Shown here: positions 20,546 to 29,828 of the stretch, in pieces
How positions within the stretch are numbered: the stretch's first letter is position 1
How the letters are laid out: every line of letters begins with the position of its first letter
Assembly (NCBI GenBank): GCA_905221605.1
Contig: CAJNDS010000043.1
Span: 90,001 to 128,500 of the forward strand
DNA from: Symbiodinium natans
Lineage: Eukaryota > Sar > Dinophyceae > Suessiales > Symbiodiniaceae
Length of the DNA: 38,500 nt
Direction of reading: 5' to 3'
Notes under the pieces: model-generated
What the model was told of the DNA's origin: nothing
The model's input: the letters and a program-made list of their open reading frames with translations, nothing else
Database searches by the model: none
Position numbers and translations under genes: made by a program

Positions 20546-20572
20546 GTTTCAACGACGACGGAGCCGGCAGAG
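20546..20572 (+). CDS. Short exon near the membrane span
   Basis: Between AAGTCCAG^ and GGCAGAG^GTGAG, which looks like a normal donor. In phase with 20104 it reads VSTTTEPAE. The other good frame, FNDDGAG, would lead straight into the membrane exon at 22329. The choice cannot be settled here. Confidence 0.45.
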
Positions 20573-20700
20573 GTGAGAGGGCGAAGGGTGGGGGCTTCGG
20601 TTTGGAGAAGTCAAGGAAGGTTTAGGGTTTAGGGTTTAGGGTTTGGGGTTTAGGGTTTAGGGTTCAGGTTCAGGGGGGGGGGGGGGGGGGGGGGGTAGGG

Positions 20701-20775
20701 TTCAGCATCTCAAGTCCAAGCATTCACTAGTCTAGCAGCTTTTCGGGCGCCCGAATAGTACCCTCCCACCCAGAG
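20701..20775 (+). repeat. Dispersed element A, copy 4
   Basis: Starts TTCAGCATCTCAAGTCCAAG as at 985, directly after the poly-G run and TAGGG. It diverges after about 60 bases. Confidence 0.85.
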
Positions 20776-21159
20776 GATCATAGCAACTTCCATTTCATTT
20801 GAATTTGTGTGTATCCGTTTCCATCAGTAAATGCTTTACAAATATCAAACATTTCGCATGTATCGTCATACACTACTTCGTTAAAAACACACACAGAATA
20901 TTTCGTTCTATGTTCCTTCAAGTTCATGTTACATGTTCCACAGATATTCAAAAGCTCCGCGAAGCCTTGAACCCTAAACCCTAGTCCCTGAACCCTTAAA
21001 CCCGAAACCCTAAATCCTAAACCCTAAACCCTAAACCCCAAACCCTAGTCCCCTCAACCCTTGACCTCAGGGCACCCTAAACTCTAGACCAGGAACCTTG
21101 ACCTTGCCAATTGGTTTAGGGTTTAGGGTTTAGGGTTCACGATTTTATTGCCTTGCCCC

Positions 21160-21250
21160 ACGATTTTCTGACCTTGCCCAACGTGTTTATGACCTCGCCC
21201 AATGTGCTTATGACCTTGCGCAATCTTTTTGTGACCTTGCCCAATGTTTC
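21160..21250. repeat. Degenerate 21-bp repeats related to 1090-1820
   Basis: Four to five units sharing GACCTTGCCCAAYGTGYTTAT. The core GACCTTGCCCA equals the core of the array at 1090. Both arrays end in a similar AT-rich stretch and AAAGAGGTTTAGGG, so they are copies of one family. Confidence 0.8.
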
Positions 21251-22328
21251 AGCAACTGATATTTACATGTGAGAAAGAGGTTTAGGGTTTAGGGTCCCTT
21301 TTTTTGGTTTACTGGGACTTACATGGTCCCTGAGTGTGGTCCCAAACTTTCTTTGAAGGTAATCGCCCAAAACGAACCCCGGGCAGTGCGAAGCAATCCT
21401 GAGCCGTCCGACTGTAGGAGTTCCGGTTTGTGGTTCTCGGTTAGGATGTTTGAGGTGCTCCGGGGATTTGGGGAGTTTCCGTTTCAGGGTTGCGGGGTCT
21501 AATTTTGGTTCGTCTCCGCAGCCATACTTGGGGGGGGGCTGGGGCACAGGCGGACCTCTCTATGATCCTCTGGCCGCTCGGCTCAGAAACTAGGACCCAG
21601 AGTGGGCCCTTATTCCCTTTTTTTAGGGCTTTGGGTTCCCTAAAAAGCCCCTTTGAACCAAAAAAGGGCACCCTTTTCATTCCTAGGTTACTCTTGGGTC
21701 TAGGAAAATTGTCCAGAGCTTTCGCAGGGTTCCGCCTTGGGGCCGAGGCTGAATGGTTTAGGGTTAAGGTTTAAGGGTTTAGGGTTTAGGGTTTAGGGAA
21801 GATTGAGCCTGACAACCTGCCGGCAGTAAGCCCTAAGCTATAATTGCACAGAAAGCCTTATAACTTGTAACGCTTCAACAGTGATGATCTATGCTACCCT
21901 TTCTAATTTTACTGACCCCTAACTTTTGGTGCTTAGGATGTCAGGCGCTCGGCCTGATGGTTCAAGGGATGAAGACTCGAACCTGAAAGGTTCCCTTAAA
22001 AACCTTATACTACCTTAGGAATCTTTAATAGGGTTTAGGGTTTAGGGTTTAGGGTTTAAGGTTTAGGGTCCCCACAACTCAAGTGTGCAACCTTAGGGCT
22101 CCAAGGTAAACCTCCCAGAATGGTATTGTTCCTGGTAGCAATTCCCGGCTATTGAGAAACAAACCCTCAAGCCCCAAGCACAAGCCCAAAACCCTAAGCC
22201 CCAAACCCAACCCTCAAGCCTGCGGTTTCGGGTTTAGGGTTCAAACCCTAAACCCTAAACCCTGAACCCTAAACCCTAAACCCTAAACCCTAAACCCTAA
22301 ACCCTGAACCCTGAAGCCCTCATGGGAG

Positions 22329-22434
22329 GATCGGCATCGCCATCGGCCTGGCCAGCGCGCTTGCGGGCTGCGTCCTCTGCGCCTGCTGCGCGCGCCACCG
22401 TGGGGCGTCGTTCTCGTCTGTGATGCCCTTCGAG
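22329..22434 (+). CDS. Exon, single transmembrane segment
   Basis: One nucleotide plus 35 codons after ATGGGAG^. Reads IGIAIGLASALAGCVLCACC then ARHRGASFSSVMPFE: about 18 hydrophobic residues, a CACC cluster at the inner edge (palmitoylation-type) and basic residues right after. This is a type I membrane anchor pattern with the N side outside. Every codon but a few ends in G or C. The donor is TTCGAG^GATCCT (GA), and AGGATCC is repeated at the next acceptor. Confidence 0.75.
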
Positions 22435-23098
22435 GATCCTCCCTCAAAAAGCCCCAAGGCCCTAAAAACCCAAAACCCAAAACCCAAAAACCTAAACCCT
22501 AAACCCTAATCCCTAAACCCTGAACCCCCTCAAAAACCTAAAGCCCCCCCAAACCCTAAAACCCAAAATCCCCAACACCGAAAACCCTAAACCCTAAGAC
22601 CCTAAATGCCAAACCCTTAAACCCCCAAACTCCAAAGCTCTTAACCCCAACCCTAAGCCCTAAACAAGCCCAAAACCCCAAAGACAACCCTAAATCCCTA
22701 AACCCCTCAAACAAAAATTTCCTAAACCTTAAGCCGCTAAAGCCGACAACCCTAAACCCCCAAACCCCGAAAACCTAAACCCTAAATCCCTAATCCTTAA
22801 ACCCTAAAGTCCTAAATCCTAAATCCCTCAACCCCCTCAAACCCAAACCCTATACCCTAAGACCCTGAATCCCCCAACCCCCTAAGACCCAAACCCTAGA
22901 AACCCCAAATCCCTCAACACCAAATCGTTCAACCCCCGAAACTCCCAACCCCCAACCCCCAACCCCCAACCCCAAACCCCAAATCTCAAACCCCAAACCT
23001 TAAACCCTAAACCCTAAACCCTAAACCCTAAACCCTAAACCCCAAACCCTAAATCCCTAAAACCTAAACCCTAAATCCCTAAAAGCCACCTTAAGCAG
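22435..23098 (+). other. Intron of degenerate C-strand telomeric repeat
   Basis: Almost wholly CCCTAAA-like, with many variants (CCCTAAAA, CCCCAA, CCCTGAA) and no G-strand block. Bounded by GAG^GATCC and CAG^GATCC. Confidence 0.75.
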
Positions 23099-23187
23099 GA
23101 TCCGGACGCCGGGCCTGCCTCCATCGAGGACAAGGAGTTCTTCTTCATCACGCCCGTGCGGGATCGCGCTCCCCGGGCCGCCCTTTT
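23099..23187 (+). CDS. Exon, juxtamembrane cytoplasmic segment
   Basis: Reads DPDAGPASIEDKEFFFITPV then RDRAPRAAL. Joined to the membrane exon it gives MPFE|DPDAGP in frame. The right edge falls where the frame runs into a G run and TTTAGGG (CCCTTTTGGGG), and the exact base is uncertain. Confidence 0.7.
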
Positions 23188-24524
23188 GGGGGGGTTTAGG
23201 GTTTAGGGTTTAGGGTTAGGGTTTAGGGTTTAGGGTTTAGGGTTTAGGGTTTAGGGTTTAGGGTTTAGGGTTTAGGGTTTAGGGTTTAGGGTTTAGGGTT
23301 TAGGGTTCCTTGAAGGGTTTCTGTGGGTTTTTCGGGTTTTCAGGGTTTTAGGGTTTAGGGTTGTGGGGTATTGGGGTTTTGGGGTATTGGGGTTTCAGGG
23401 TTTTGGAGTTCTAGGGTTCTAGGGTTTCAGGGCTTTGGGGTTTGAGGGTGTTAGTTTAGGGTTCTGAGGTCCAGGGCTTCCGGTTTGGTCCTTGCTGGAT
23501 TAGGCTTCGAGCTGAAGAGCTACGGGTGTAGGTACTTTGGGTTTTACCATAAAACCTAAGCCCAAAACCCTAAACCCTAAACTCTAAACCCTAAACCCTA
23601 AACCCTAAACCCTAAACCCTAAACCCTAAGACCCCTTTTTGGTTTTTGGGGGGCTTTAAAGGATCTTCGAAGCATCCCGCGCTCGACAGCCCTCCGACCC
23701 AAAAGTGAATGCTGCCCACACCAAATTCAAGGTTGTTGTGTGGTGTAGGGTTCATGAAGGGTTTGGGGTTTAGGGTTTAGGGTTTGGGGTTCAGGGTTTA
23801 GGGTTTAGGGTTTAGGGTTTAGGGTTTAGGGTTTGGGGTTTAGGAACCCCAAGCTCTAAACCCTAAAACTCAGGGCTTCTTTGGCCCACCCAGCAAGGTC
23901 CGGAAAGTTGCGAGTGTGGACAGCTACAGCCGGAGCCTCAATCGTGGTGGAGAAGCGCCGTAAGACCGGAAGCCCTAAGCCGTAAACTCTAACAGTTTCC
24001 TGGTTTAGGATTTCGGGGTTTAGGGTTTCGGAACCTAAACCCCAAACCCTTCTTAAGCTTGACGAGGCGGCTGACCCCAAACCACAAACCCCAAATCCCA
24101 AGCCCTGAAACCCTGAAACCCTGAAACCCTGAAACCCTGAAACCCTGAAACCCTGAAACCCTGAAACCCTGAAACCCTGAAACCCTGAAACCCTGAAACC
24201 CTGAAACCCTGAAACCCTGAAACCCTAAACCCTAAACCCTAAACCCTAAACACTAAACCCTAAACCCTAAACCCCAAACCCTGAAACCCCAAACCCTAAA
24301 CCCTAAACCCTAAACCCCAAACCCTGAAACCCTAAACCCTAAACCCTTACACCCTGAAACCCTAAACCCTAAACCCCTAAACACTAAACCCTAAACCCTA
24401 AACCTTAAACCCCTAAACCCTAAACCCTAAACCTAAACCCTAAACCCTAAACCCTCAACCCTCAACCCTAAACCCTAAGCCCTACATCCCTCTTACCAGC
24501 TTGGCGAAGCGGCTTTGCTGCAAG
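23188..24524 (+). other. Long intron with TTTAGGG start and CCCTAAA/CCCTGAAA end
   Basis: TTTAGGG at 23190-23310, unique DNA, CCCTAAA at 23560-23630, TTTAGGG at 23757-23845, an unresolved island at 23860-24095, then a long C-strand block at 24100-24480. No ORF here has a family signal. Confidence 0.6.
24100..24222. repeat. CCCTGAAA octamer block
   Basis: About 15 perfect copies of the 8-base variant CCCTGAAA, followed by normal CCCTAAA. This is another case of one variant amplified locally. Confidence 0.96.
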
Positions 24525-24562
24525 GTCTCTCGGACCCCGCGGCGCTCCTCAAGTATTTGCTG
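24525..24562 (+). CDS. Exon, LSDPAALLKYLL
   Basis: After CTGCAAG^ the frame reads LSDPAALLKYLL. Upstream the same frame gives EAALLQG, so the exon may start at 24510. Its end CTG^GACGCC shares GGAC with the next acceptor CCCAG^GACATC, giving KYLL|DIRLVRLAYL, the continuous form I recall in related proteins. GA donor. Confidence 0.62.
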
Positions 24563-25027
24563 GACGCCGCGGCTTGGCGAAACGGGCTTTGGGTTTAGGG
24601 TTTAGGGTTTAGGGTTTAGGGTTTAGGGTTTAGGGTTTAGGGTATAATGTAAACCTACTTGGAGGTTCATGGGCACTTATGGCCCCAATTACACGTCTAC
24701 TTAGAACCTATCAGGGGGCTTATGAGTGTAGTTATATTTGGGGTTAGAAGTGCCCCGAACCTCCAGGTAAGAAGGGGTTCGTTGCCTAAGGACTCGAGCA
24801 TTCGGGGGGCGGGGGGCCTTGGGTTAAGGGTGTGAGGAATTTGGGCTCTAGGGGTTGTGTGCTCCTAAACCCTAAAACCCAAAACCCAAAACCCAAAACC
24901 CAAAACCCAAAACCCAAAACCCAAAACCCAACACCCAACACCCAACACCCAACACCCAAAGCCCAAAGCCCAAAACCCAAAACCCTAAACCTTAAAACCC
25001 TCAACCCTCAACCCTCAGCCCTCAGCC

Positions 25028-25066
<39 letters not shown>

Positions 25067-25130
25067 ACCCTAAACTCTAAAACCCTAAACCCTAAACCCT
25101 AAACCCTAAACCCTAAACCCAAAACCCCAG
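24563..25130 (+). other. Intron with a small palindromic element
   Basis: TTTAGGG at 24590-24645, palindromic element B (24650-24775), then C-strand repeats at 24865-25125 with locally homogenised CCCAAAA, CACCCAA and CCCTCAA sub-blocks. Confidence 0.65.
24650..24775. mobile_element. Palindromic element B (MITE-like)
   Basis: The left arm CCTACTTGGAGGTTCATGGG and the right arm CCCCGAACCTCCAGGTAAG are inverted, with further pairing inward (GGCCCCAATTAC against GTTATATTTGGGG). Related arms occur at 28690-28775 and 37110-37160. Confidence 0.65.
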
Positions 25131-25220
25131 GACATCCGCCTGGTCCGCTTGGCCTACCTGGTGGAGCTGCAAGTGTCGGGCCAGCCTTGGCCCCGGCGAC
25201 AGGACTCCGACCTCGGTGAG
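25131..25220 (+). CDS. Exon, RLVRLAYLVELQVSGQPWPR
   Basis: 30 codons between CCCCAG^ and GGTGAG^GGTTTAGGG: DIRLVRLAYLVELQVSGQPW then PRRQDSDLGE. I recall the pattern RLV(R/K)xxYLVELxxSGQPxPRRQ upstream of the conserved module in dinoflagellate proteins of unknown function. The intron starts GG and is telomeric from its third base. Confidence 0.82.
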
Positions 25221-25633
25221 GGTTTAGGGCTTAGGGCTTGGGGTCTAGGGTTTAGGATTTAGGGTATAGGGTTTAGGGTATATGGTTTAGGGTTTAGGGT
25301 TTATTTAGGGTCTAGGGTTTAGGGTTTAGGGTTTAGGGCTTAGGGCTTAGGGCTTAGGGCTTAGGGCTTAGGGCTTAGGATCAGGGTTTTGGGTTTAAGG
25401 CTAGGGTTTAGGGTTTTCAGTAGGGGGGATATTCTTGCTATTTTTGGGTTTGGGAGAGTTCATACCTACGAGTCTGCTTCGGATGGTTTTCAGGGCCAAG
25501 CCAGCTACCCCAAACCCTATTCCCGAACCCAAGAACGCTTCCCTAAACCCTAAACCCTCAACCCTAAACCCTAAACCCTAAACCCCAAACCCTAAACCCT
25601 AAACCCTAAACCCCAAACCCTAAACCACAGGAG
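25221..25633 (+). other. Intron with inverted telomeric ends
   Basis: Opens GGTTTAGGGCTTAGGG, includes a homogenised GGGCTTA block (25339-25378) and a unique core (25400-25535), and closes with CCCTAAA (25540-25625). GAGG is shared by both edges. Confidence 0.75.
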
Positions 25634-25731
25634 GCGGAGGCGACGGTCCTCGCCTCTGGTGAACCCGCTTTGGTCCCTCCCGAAGAGCTCAGGGCCCTGC
25701 AGTATGAGGCGCGGGACTCCTCCGCTTTCTT
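25634..25731 (+). CDS. Exon, PALVPPEELRALQYEARDSS
   Basis: In phase 0: AEATVLASGEPALVPPEELR then ALQYEARDSSAFL, with strong G/C third positions. The start may be three bases earlier (CAG^GAG), adding one Glu. The right edge is where TTTAGGG begins (TTCTTGGGTTTAGGG) and lacks an AG. Confidence 0.78.
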
Positions 25732-27127
25732 GGGTTTAGGGTTTAGGGTTTAGGGTTTAGGGTTTAGGGTTTAGGGTTTAGGGTTTAGGGTTTAGGTTAT
25801 AGGATTATAGGGTTTAGGATGTAGGGTTTAGGCTTTATGGGGTTTGTAGGGACTCTAGGGTCTATGGTGTTCGAGGTTCGCTTTTAGTGTTTGTTCGCTC
25901 TCTGTGATGCGCAACAGGTCTCTAAGCAGACTAGCAGGCAGCTGTATGTCACGTGTCATGCTCTGGCTTCGACAAAAGCCTCGCTGGTGAATGTGAATTT
26001 TTCCTACAGTTGCCTTTCTTTATGATGAAGAAGGGAGCCCGGTTCATAGCATGAGATCCGAGGAAACTTTCCAGATTTTGAATGTCTGCCTCCTTCCCTC
26101 GTTCTCCCTCCTTCTGGCACCCTAAACCCTACCTAAACCCTAAACCCTAAACCCTTAACCCTCAAAACCTAAACCCTAAACCATTATGAACTTCTCTCTG
26201 GGAATTCGACCGTGTGCATGTAATGGTTGATCTACAGAAAGAGGTATAACGCATTTTGTAAGCAAGCATCTGAGGCAATATACATACCGTTATCAAGAGT
26301 ACATTAATAATTGTCTCGTTGTTTACAGTTTTTAGAATGCAGAATGAAGAACATGTTGAGATGTCTCGCGTTCTTTGTGTATTTCCAAGGCTTGAATGTA
26401 ATGGCTCTTGCATGGTATGTATGAACATTGTTTTTTGGTTTTTATGTATCACGTATGTACGATGTTCAATTGCATTGATGGCACATATGAATGGTCAGTT
26501 GTATAAGGAGACAGTTGAATATATGTGTATGCATGTGAATGCATTTTGCAGATACACACACACACACGCATATACATATATATGTATATATATATATATA
26601 TATATATGTGTACATATATATATATATGTACATATATGTGTATAGACGAACGTCGACCGTTCAACATTTGATGAGTCTTTTCTTAAGGACACTGCCAATA
26701 TAGTACACTCTACTCCATATCCATACCGAACATCACGCGAGCGTCAGGTGGTCATGCCGCTGCTTTGCTCCTAAACCCTAAACCCTAAACCCTCAACCCT
26801 AAACCCTAAGTAATGCTCATAATTTGGGAGTGGGGTTGCTCGGTCCTGTGGGTGGTGGGGGAGGAGGGCTGTGGGGGGCGGTTGGGCGGGATCGCATGAT
26901 CGTGCTGGACCGTTCACTGGCCCCACTCCCGCAGGGGATGATCAGCATAAAACGAGGGGACCCAAAGTTGATCTCAGCGTTTCGGGCCCAACAACCCTAA
27001 GCCTTAAACCCTGAGCCAAGACCTCAAGCCCAAAGTTCAGAGACCCCTAGCACACTACCGATGCCATGGCCCATTGCTACAGAAGTCTACGCGAAGCACC
27101 CCGAAAACACCTATTCTAGTTCATCAG
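25732..27127 (+). other. Long intron with an AT-rich insert
   Basis: TTTAGGG at 25732-25860; unique DNA; CCCTAAA at 26122-26180; an AT-rich stretch at 26190-26760 containing a TA/TG microsatellite (26575-26642); short CCCTAAA (26772-26810); and unique DNA to 27127. ORFs of 67-108 codons here are shadows without domains. Confidence 0.5.
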
Positions 27128-27155
27128 GCCTCCTTTTTGTTCTAAAGCCCGTCAG
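27128..27155 (+). CDS. Short exon, PPFCSKARQ
   Basis: 28 nucleotides between CATCAG^ and CCGTCAG^GGGAGCC. PPFCSKARQ continues in phase into GSRHGFFAKRGG of the next exon. The 13 bases around its right edge are duplicated exactly at the next acceptor. The join to the exon ending at 25731 is not resolved. Confidence 0.6.
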
Positions 27156-27280
27156 GGGAGCCTAAAACCTAAACCTAAACCCCAAACCCCAAACCCTAAA
27201 CCCTAAACCCTAAACCCTAAACCCTGAACCCTGAACCCTGAACTCTAACCCTAAACCCTAAACCCTCTTCTAGTCGTCAG
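27156..27280 (+). other. 125-bp intron made of telomeric repeat
   Basis: Apart from its edges it is all CCCTAAA and near variants. CGTCAGGGGAGCC occurs at 27150-27162 and again at 27275-27287. The splice falls at CAG^GGG on both sides, so the donor is GG and the acceptor AG. Confidence 0.78.
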
Positions 27281-27379
27281 GGGAGCCGACATGGGTTCTT
27301 CGCCAAGCGCGGAGGGCCAGATGAGCACTGCATCCATTTCGGCTCCATCAGCCACTGCTGGGAATCCATGGAGCACCCA
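27281..27379 (+). CDS. Exon, conserved module landmark SHCWESMEHP
   Basis: 33 codons: GSRHGFFAKRGGPDEHCIHF then GSISHCWESMEHP. From memory, SHxWE(S)xxHPDPxGxQL is a fixed landmark of a protist protein family of unknown role, and splicing to 28222 completes it as HP|DPWGYQL. The donor is CCCA^GCTACC (GC). CCCAG is present at both edges with the cut shifted by one base. Confidence 0.82.
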
Positions 27380-28221
27380 GCTACCAGATGCAACGAGGGT
27401 TTTGGGTTTAGGCTTTTAGGGTTTAGGGTTTAGGGTTTAGGGTTTAGGGTGCCAAACGGACCCACTTACTTAAAGCCTTCTTTTGTTTTGTTACAAAGCC
27501 CACATGGGTCAGCACTCACGCCCGTTTAGGGAACCTCTAATACAAAAAGCTTGGATTGCAGGGGGCTAAGGCCAGGGAAGGAGGAGGACACCAGCCAGGG
27601 CGGTCAGGGGCAGAGGGCAGTTTTTGAGCCAGAGCCGCCTGCCCCACCGGCCAAGGCGACGGGTCAGGGCGGCAATGTGCGCTAGGGAAGCCCAGGGGGC
27701 AACGTGCGCGGACAGCTTGGCTGTGCGCGGACAGCGTGGGGTTGAGCATAATATAATATAATACAGGGCCTGTGCTTGCCTGGAGGGTAAGCCAGCCTGG
27801 AGGCCAGCTCGGTCGCCCGCCTGGGGCTCCCTCGCAGGGTCTCACTGAGCGCTCGACCAGCGCCCGCCTACCCCAAAAGACAAGAGAGTGGGGTGGCGGG
27901 CGGTTTAGGGTTTAGGGTAAAGGGTTAAGGGGTTCGGGGCTTTAGGGTTTTAGGGGTTAGGGTGATGTTTGGGGATGTTTAGGAAAGTTTAGGGTGTGGG
28001 TTTGAGACCCTTCTGCCCTGCTCTCTAGAACCCTCCGCCGAAGCTTTTCTCCTTCCGACATGCCCTAAAGCCCTGAACGCCTTAAACCCCCCCTGGTTCT
28101 TACTGGTTCTTACTAGGGAATTCGGGAATTGGGCCCTTTTCCTTTAAGCGATTCTATAGGGTATGGGGCCCTATATATACCCTTTAAGGGATTCTAAAGG
28201 GTACCCTGATTCGAAGCCCAG
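27380..28221 (+). other. Intron, mostly unique sequence
   Basis: Short TTTAGGG blocks at 27405-27450 and 27903-27960. A G/C-rich stretch at 27540-27845 has a 102-codon minus ORF without family signal. CCCTTTAAGGGATTCTA at 28180-28196 resembles the satellite at 30261. Confidence 0.5.
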
Positions 28222-28272
28222 GATCCGTGGGGATACCAGTTGGAGGAGGCCGTCAGCCGGTTCACAGAGAAG
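28222..28272 (+). CDS. Exon, DPWGYQLEEAVSRFTEK
   Basis: 17 codons after AAGCCCAG^, DPWGYQLEEAVSRFTEK, continuing the SHCWESMEHP landmark. The donor is GAGAAG^GAAGGC (GA). GGAAG is repeated at the next acceptor. Confidence 0.8.
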
Positions 28273-28405
28273 GAAGGCGATCGTTCCAAGGCCGGGGGAA
28301 GATGCCGGGGTCACGAAAATAGGGGGCGCCAAAAGAAACCCCCCAAAGAGTAGGATTCCCTTCGATTCAGGACCCCAACAAGGTACCCCCTCGTATCGGA
28401 AACCC

Positions 28406-28419
28406 CCATTTTGGCTCAA
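28406..28419 (+). other. Match to 3' half of dinoflagellate spliced leader
   Basis: CCATTTTGGCTCAA equals 14 bases of the DinoSL sequence as I recall it (ending GCCATTTTGGCTCAAG). It lies in an intron, followed by GT repeats and a TTTTGGCAG. It could be a relic from a reintegrated transcript, or chance. Confidence 0.4.
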
Positions 28420-28584
28420 TGTTTGTGTGTGTGTTTTGGCAGGTTTCGGGAGGCTCCGAGCTCTAACCCCCCAAACGATACACCTAAAATCCCTAAGCCC
28501 TAAACCCTAGACCCTAAGCCCAAAACCCTGAAGCCTAAACCCTACACTCTAAACCCTAAACCGACATGTGTTGTGTGTAGTGAG

Positions 28585-28644
28585 GAAGTAGATGACCTCC
28601 TGGGCACAGCAAATCGGCTTGGACGTGAGCAAGCCCATGCCCAG
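28585..28644 (+). CDS. Exon linking the two module landmarks
   Basis: 20 codons, EVDDLLGTANRLGREQAHAQ, after TAGTGAG^. Phases fit both sides, and the length is reasonable between the QLEEAV and WLFIDYMSL landmarks. Another frame (TSWAQQIGLDVSKPMP) has stronger third positions, so the call is moderate. Confidence 0.5.
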
Positions 28645-28776
28645 AGCCCTTAAAACCCTCGGCACTGTATTTACAACCCACTCATAAGCCCCTTACTTGC
28701 CCTAACAGGGTCATAATTGGGTGATAAGTGCAATTCCTACTTGGTTCGTATAAGTACCATGAACCTCCAAGTACAG

Positions 28777-28887
28777 GTGTGGCTCTTCATTGACTACATG
28801 TCGCTCCATCAGTACAAAAGGGACGACCATCAGCAGCGGATATTCAAGCTTGCGCTGGACTCGATGCACATCCTCTATGCGCACGAG
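28777..28887 (+). CDS. Exon, module landmark WLFIDYMSLHQY
   Basis: 37 codons: VWLFIDYMSLHQYKRDDHQQ then RIFKLALDSMHILYAHE. W-x-F-x-D-Y-x-S-L-x-Q and LYAHE are strong landmarks of the same family. The acceptor GTACAG^ lies at the end of an element-B-like sequence (GAACCTCCAAGTACAG). The donor CACGAG^GTGGTTTAGGG opens a telomeric intron. GAGGTGGT is repeated at the next acceptor. Confidence 0.88.
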
Positions 28888-29076
28888 GTGGTTTAGGGTT
28901 TAGGGTTTAGGGTTTCGGGGCTTTGTCATCATGTGCAAGAGCAGAAGGCTTGGAGGCCTCATAAGGGTTTAGGGTTTAGGGCTTAGGATGAGGGTTTAGG
29001 GTTTAGGGTTTAGGGTCTAGGGTTTTGGATTGAGTCTACAAGCTTCAGGGGGCTTTTTTGGGCTCTGCGCAGTGAG
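28888..29076 (+). other. 189-bp intron, G-strand telomeric start
   Basis: Begins GTGGTTTAGGGTTTAGGG and has a second TTTAGGG block at 28966-29025. Ends TGCGCAGTGAG. Donor GT, acceptor AG, 8-base direct repeat GAGGTGGT at the edges. Confidence 0.8.
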
Positions 29077-29175
29077 GTGGTGAGGGTCGAGATCATCAAC
29101 AAGCTGACGCCGCCCGACAGAAAGGCTGAGGTGGAGAAGGTCCGGCCCACGATCCACGTCTACCAAGAGACTTGG
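29077..29175 (+). CDS. Exon, VEIINKLTPPDRKAEVEKV
   Basis: Follows LYAHE| as VVRVEIINKLTPPDRKAEVE then KVRPTIHVYQETW, all in phase with G/C third positions. The right edge lies within CTACCAAGAGACTTGG, which recurs twice downstream, so the exact end is open. Confidence 0.82.
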
Positions 29176-29428
29176 GGATACCTGGGAATTCATTTATTTT
29201 TGGGTTTAGGGTTTAGGGTTTAGGGTTTAGGGTCGTCTACCAAGAGACTTGGCTTTCTGCTGGCTGGCTCTTAGGACTTTAACCCTTGGGGTTTTTGTAG
29301 AAACTACAACAAGGTGCCTAGAAGTTAAACTAAGGCTACCAAGAGACTTACGAATATTTGGGAATATGTGTTTTAATTTTTGGGTACTATAATTCCGAAG
29401 AGACAGCTGAAATGATCATTTTTGCCAG
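29176..29428 (+). other. Intron with repeated exon-edge sequence
   Basis: Contains a TTTAGGG block (29203-29232) and two further copies of the exon edge: at 29236-29252 (TCTACCAAGAGACTTGG) and 29356-29369 (CTACCAAGAGACTT), the last followed by a diverged copy of the next 35 bases. Confidence 0.65.
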
Positions 29429-29520
29429 GGCTCCAAGCTTAGTGAAGGAGAGCTGTAGCCGGGTTGTGGAGACTCCCATCTACGACCTCACGGCGAACTC
29501 CGTGCCCTACTCTGAACGAG
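29429..29520 (+). CDS. Exon, ending in YSER
   Basis: 92 nucleotides (1+90+1) after TTTTGCCAG^. APSLVKESCSRVVETPIYDL then TANSVPYSER. Joined to the next exon it completes YSER|GWCQAEKEW, a landmark of the family. The donor is GAACGAG^GCGCTC (GC). Without splicing the frame stops at 29533. Confidence 0.85.
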
Positions 29521-29727
29521 GCGCTCTTGACTAAACCCTAAACCCTAAACCCTAAGCCCGAAAACCGAAAACCCAAAACCCAAAACCCAAAACCCAAAAC
29601 CCAAAACCCTAAACCCTAAACCCGAAACCCGAAACCCTGAACCCTAAACCCTAAACCCGAAACCCTAAACCCTACACCCTAAACCCTAAACCCTAAACCC
29701 TAAACCCTAAACCCTAAACCCAACGAG
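29521..29727 (+). other. 207-bp intron of C-strand telomeric repeat
   Basis: GC-AG intron filled with CCCTAAA and a CCCAAAA sub-block. AACGAGGC occurs exactly at both edges (29515-29522 and 29722-29729). Confidence 0.85.
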
Positions 29728-29828
29728 GCTGGTGTCAGGCGGAGAAGGAGTGGGCAAATCTGCGCGAGACGTTTGCTGCTGGCGACGTCCCCTTGCCGCC
29801 CGAGCTCTTCTCAAAGCAGCTGCTTGTC
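29728..29828 (+). CDS. Exon, GWCQAEKEWANLRETF
   Basis: GWCQAEKEWANLRETFAAGD then VPLPPELFSKQLL. RGWCxAExEW is a strong landmark after YSER. The frame meets TAA in the following CCCTAAA. The donor near AAAGCAGCTG is not resolved. Confidence 0.82.

Larger units (their letters stand above)
20573..22328 (+). other. Long intron with poly-G, element A, 21-bp repeats
   Basis: TTTAGGG (20615-20665), a G22 run (20674-20695), element A copy 4 (20701-20775), AT-rich unique DNA, a degenerate 21-bp GACCTTGCCCA array (21160-21250), unique DNA (21300-21760), TTTAGGG (21776-21800, 22029-22070) and CCCTAAA (22243-22315). A segment at 21801-21818 (KIEPDNLPA before CAG^TAAGC) is a weak extra-exon candidate. 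Confidence 0.5.

Noticed and set aside
26162-26698. ORFs around the AT microsatellite
   Set aside because: Tyr/Ile repeats come from TATA/TGTA simple sequence on both strands, with no domain signal.
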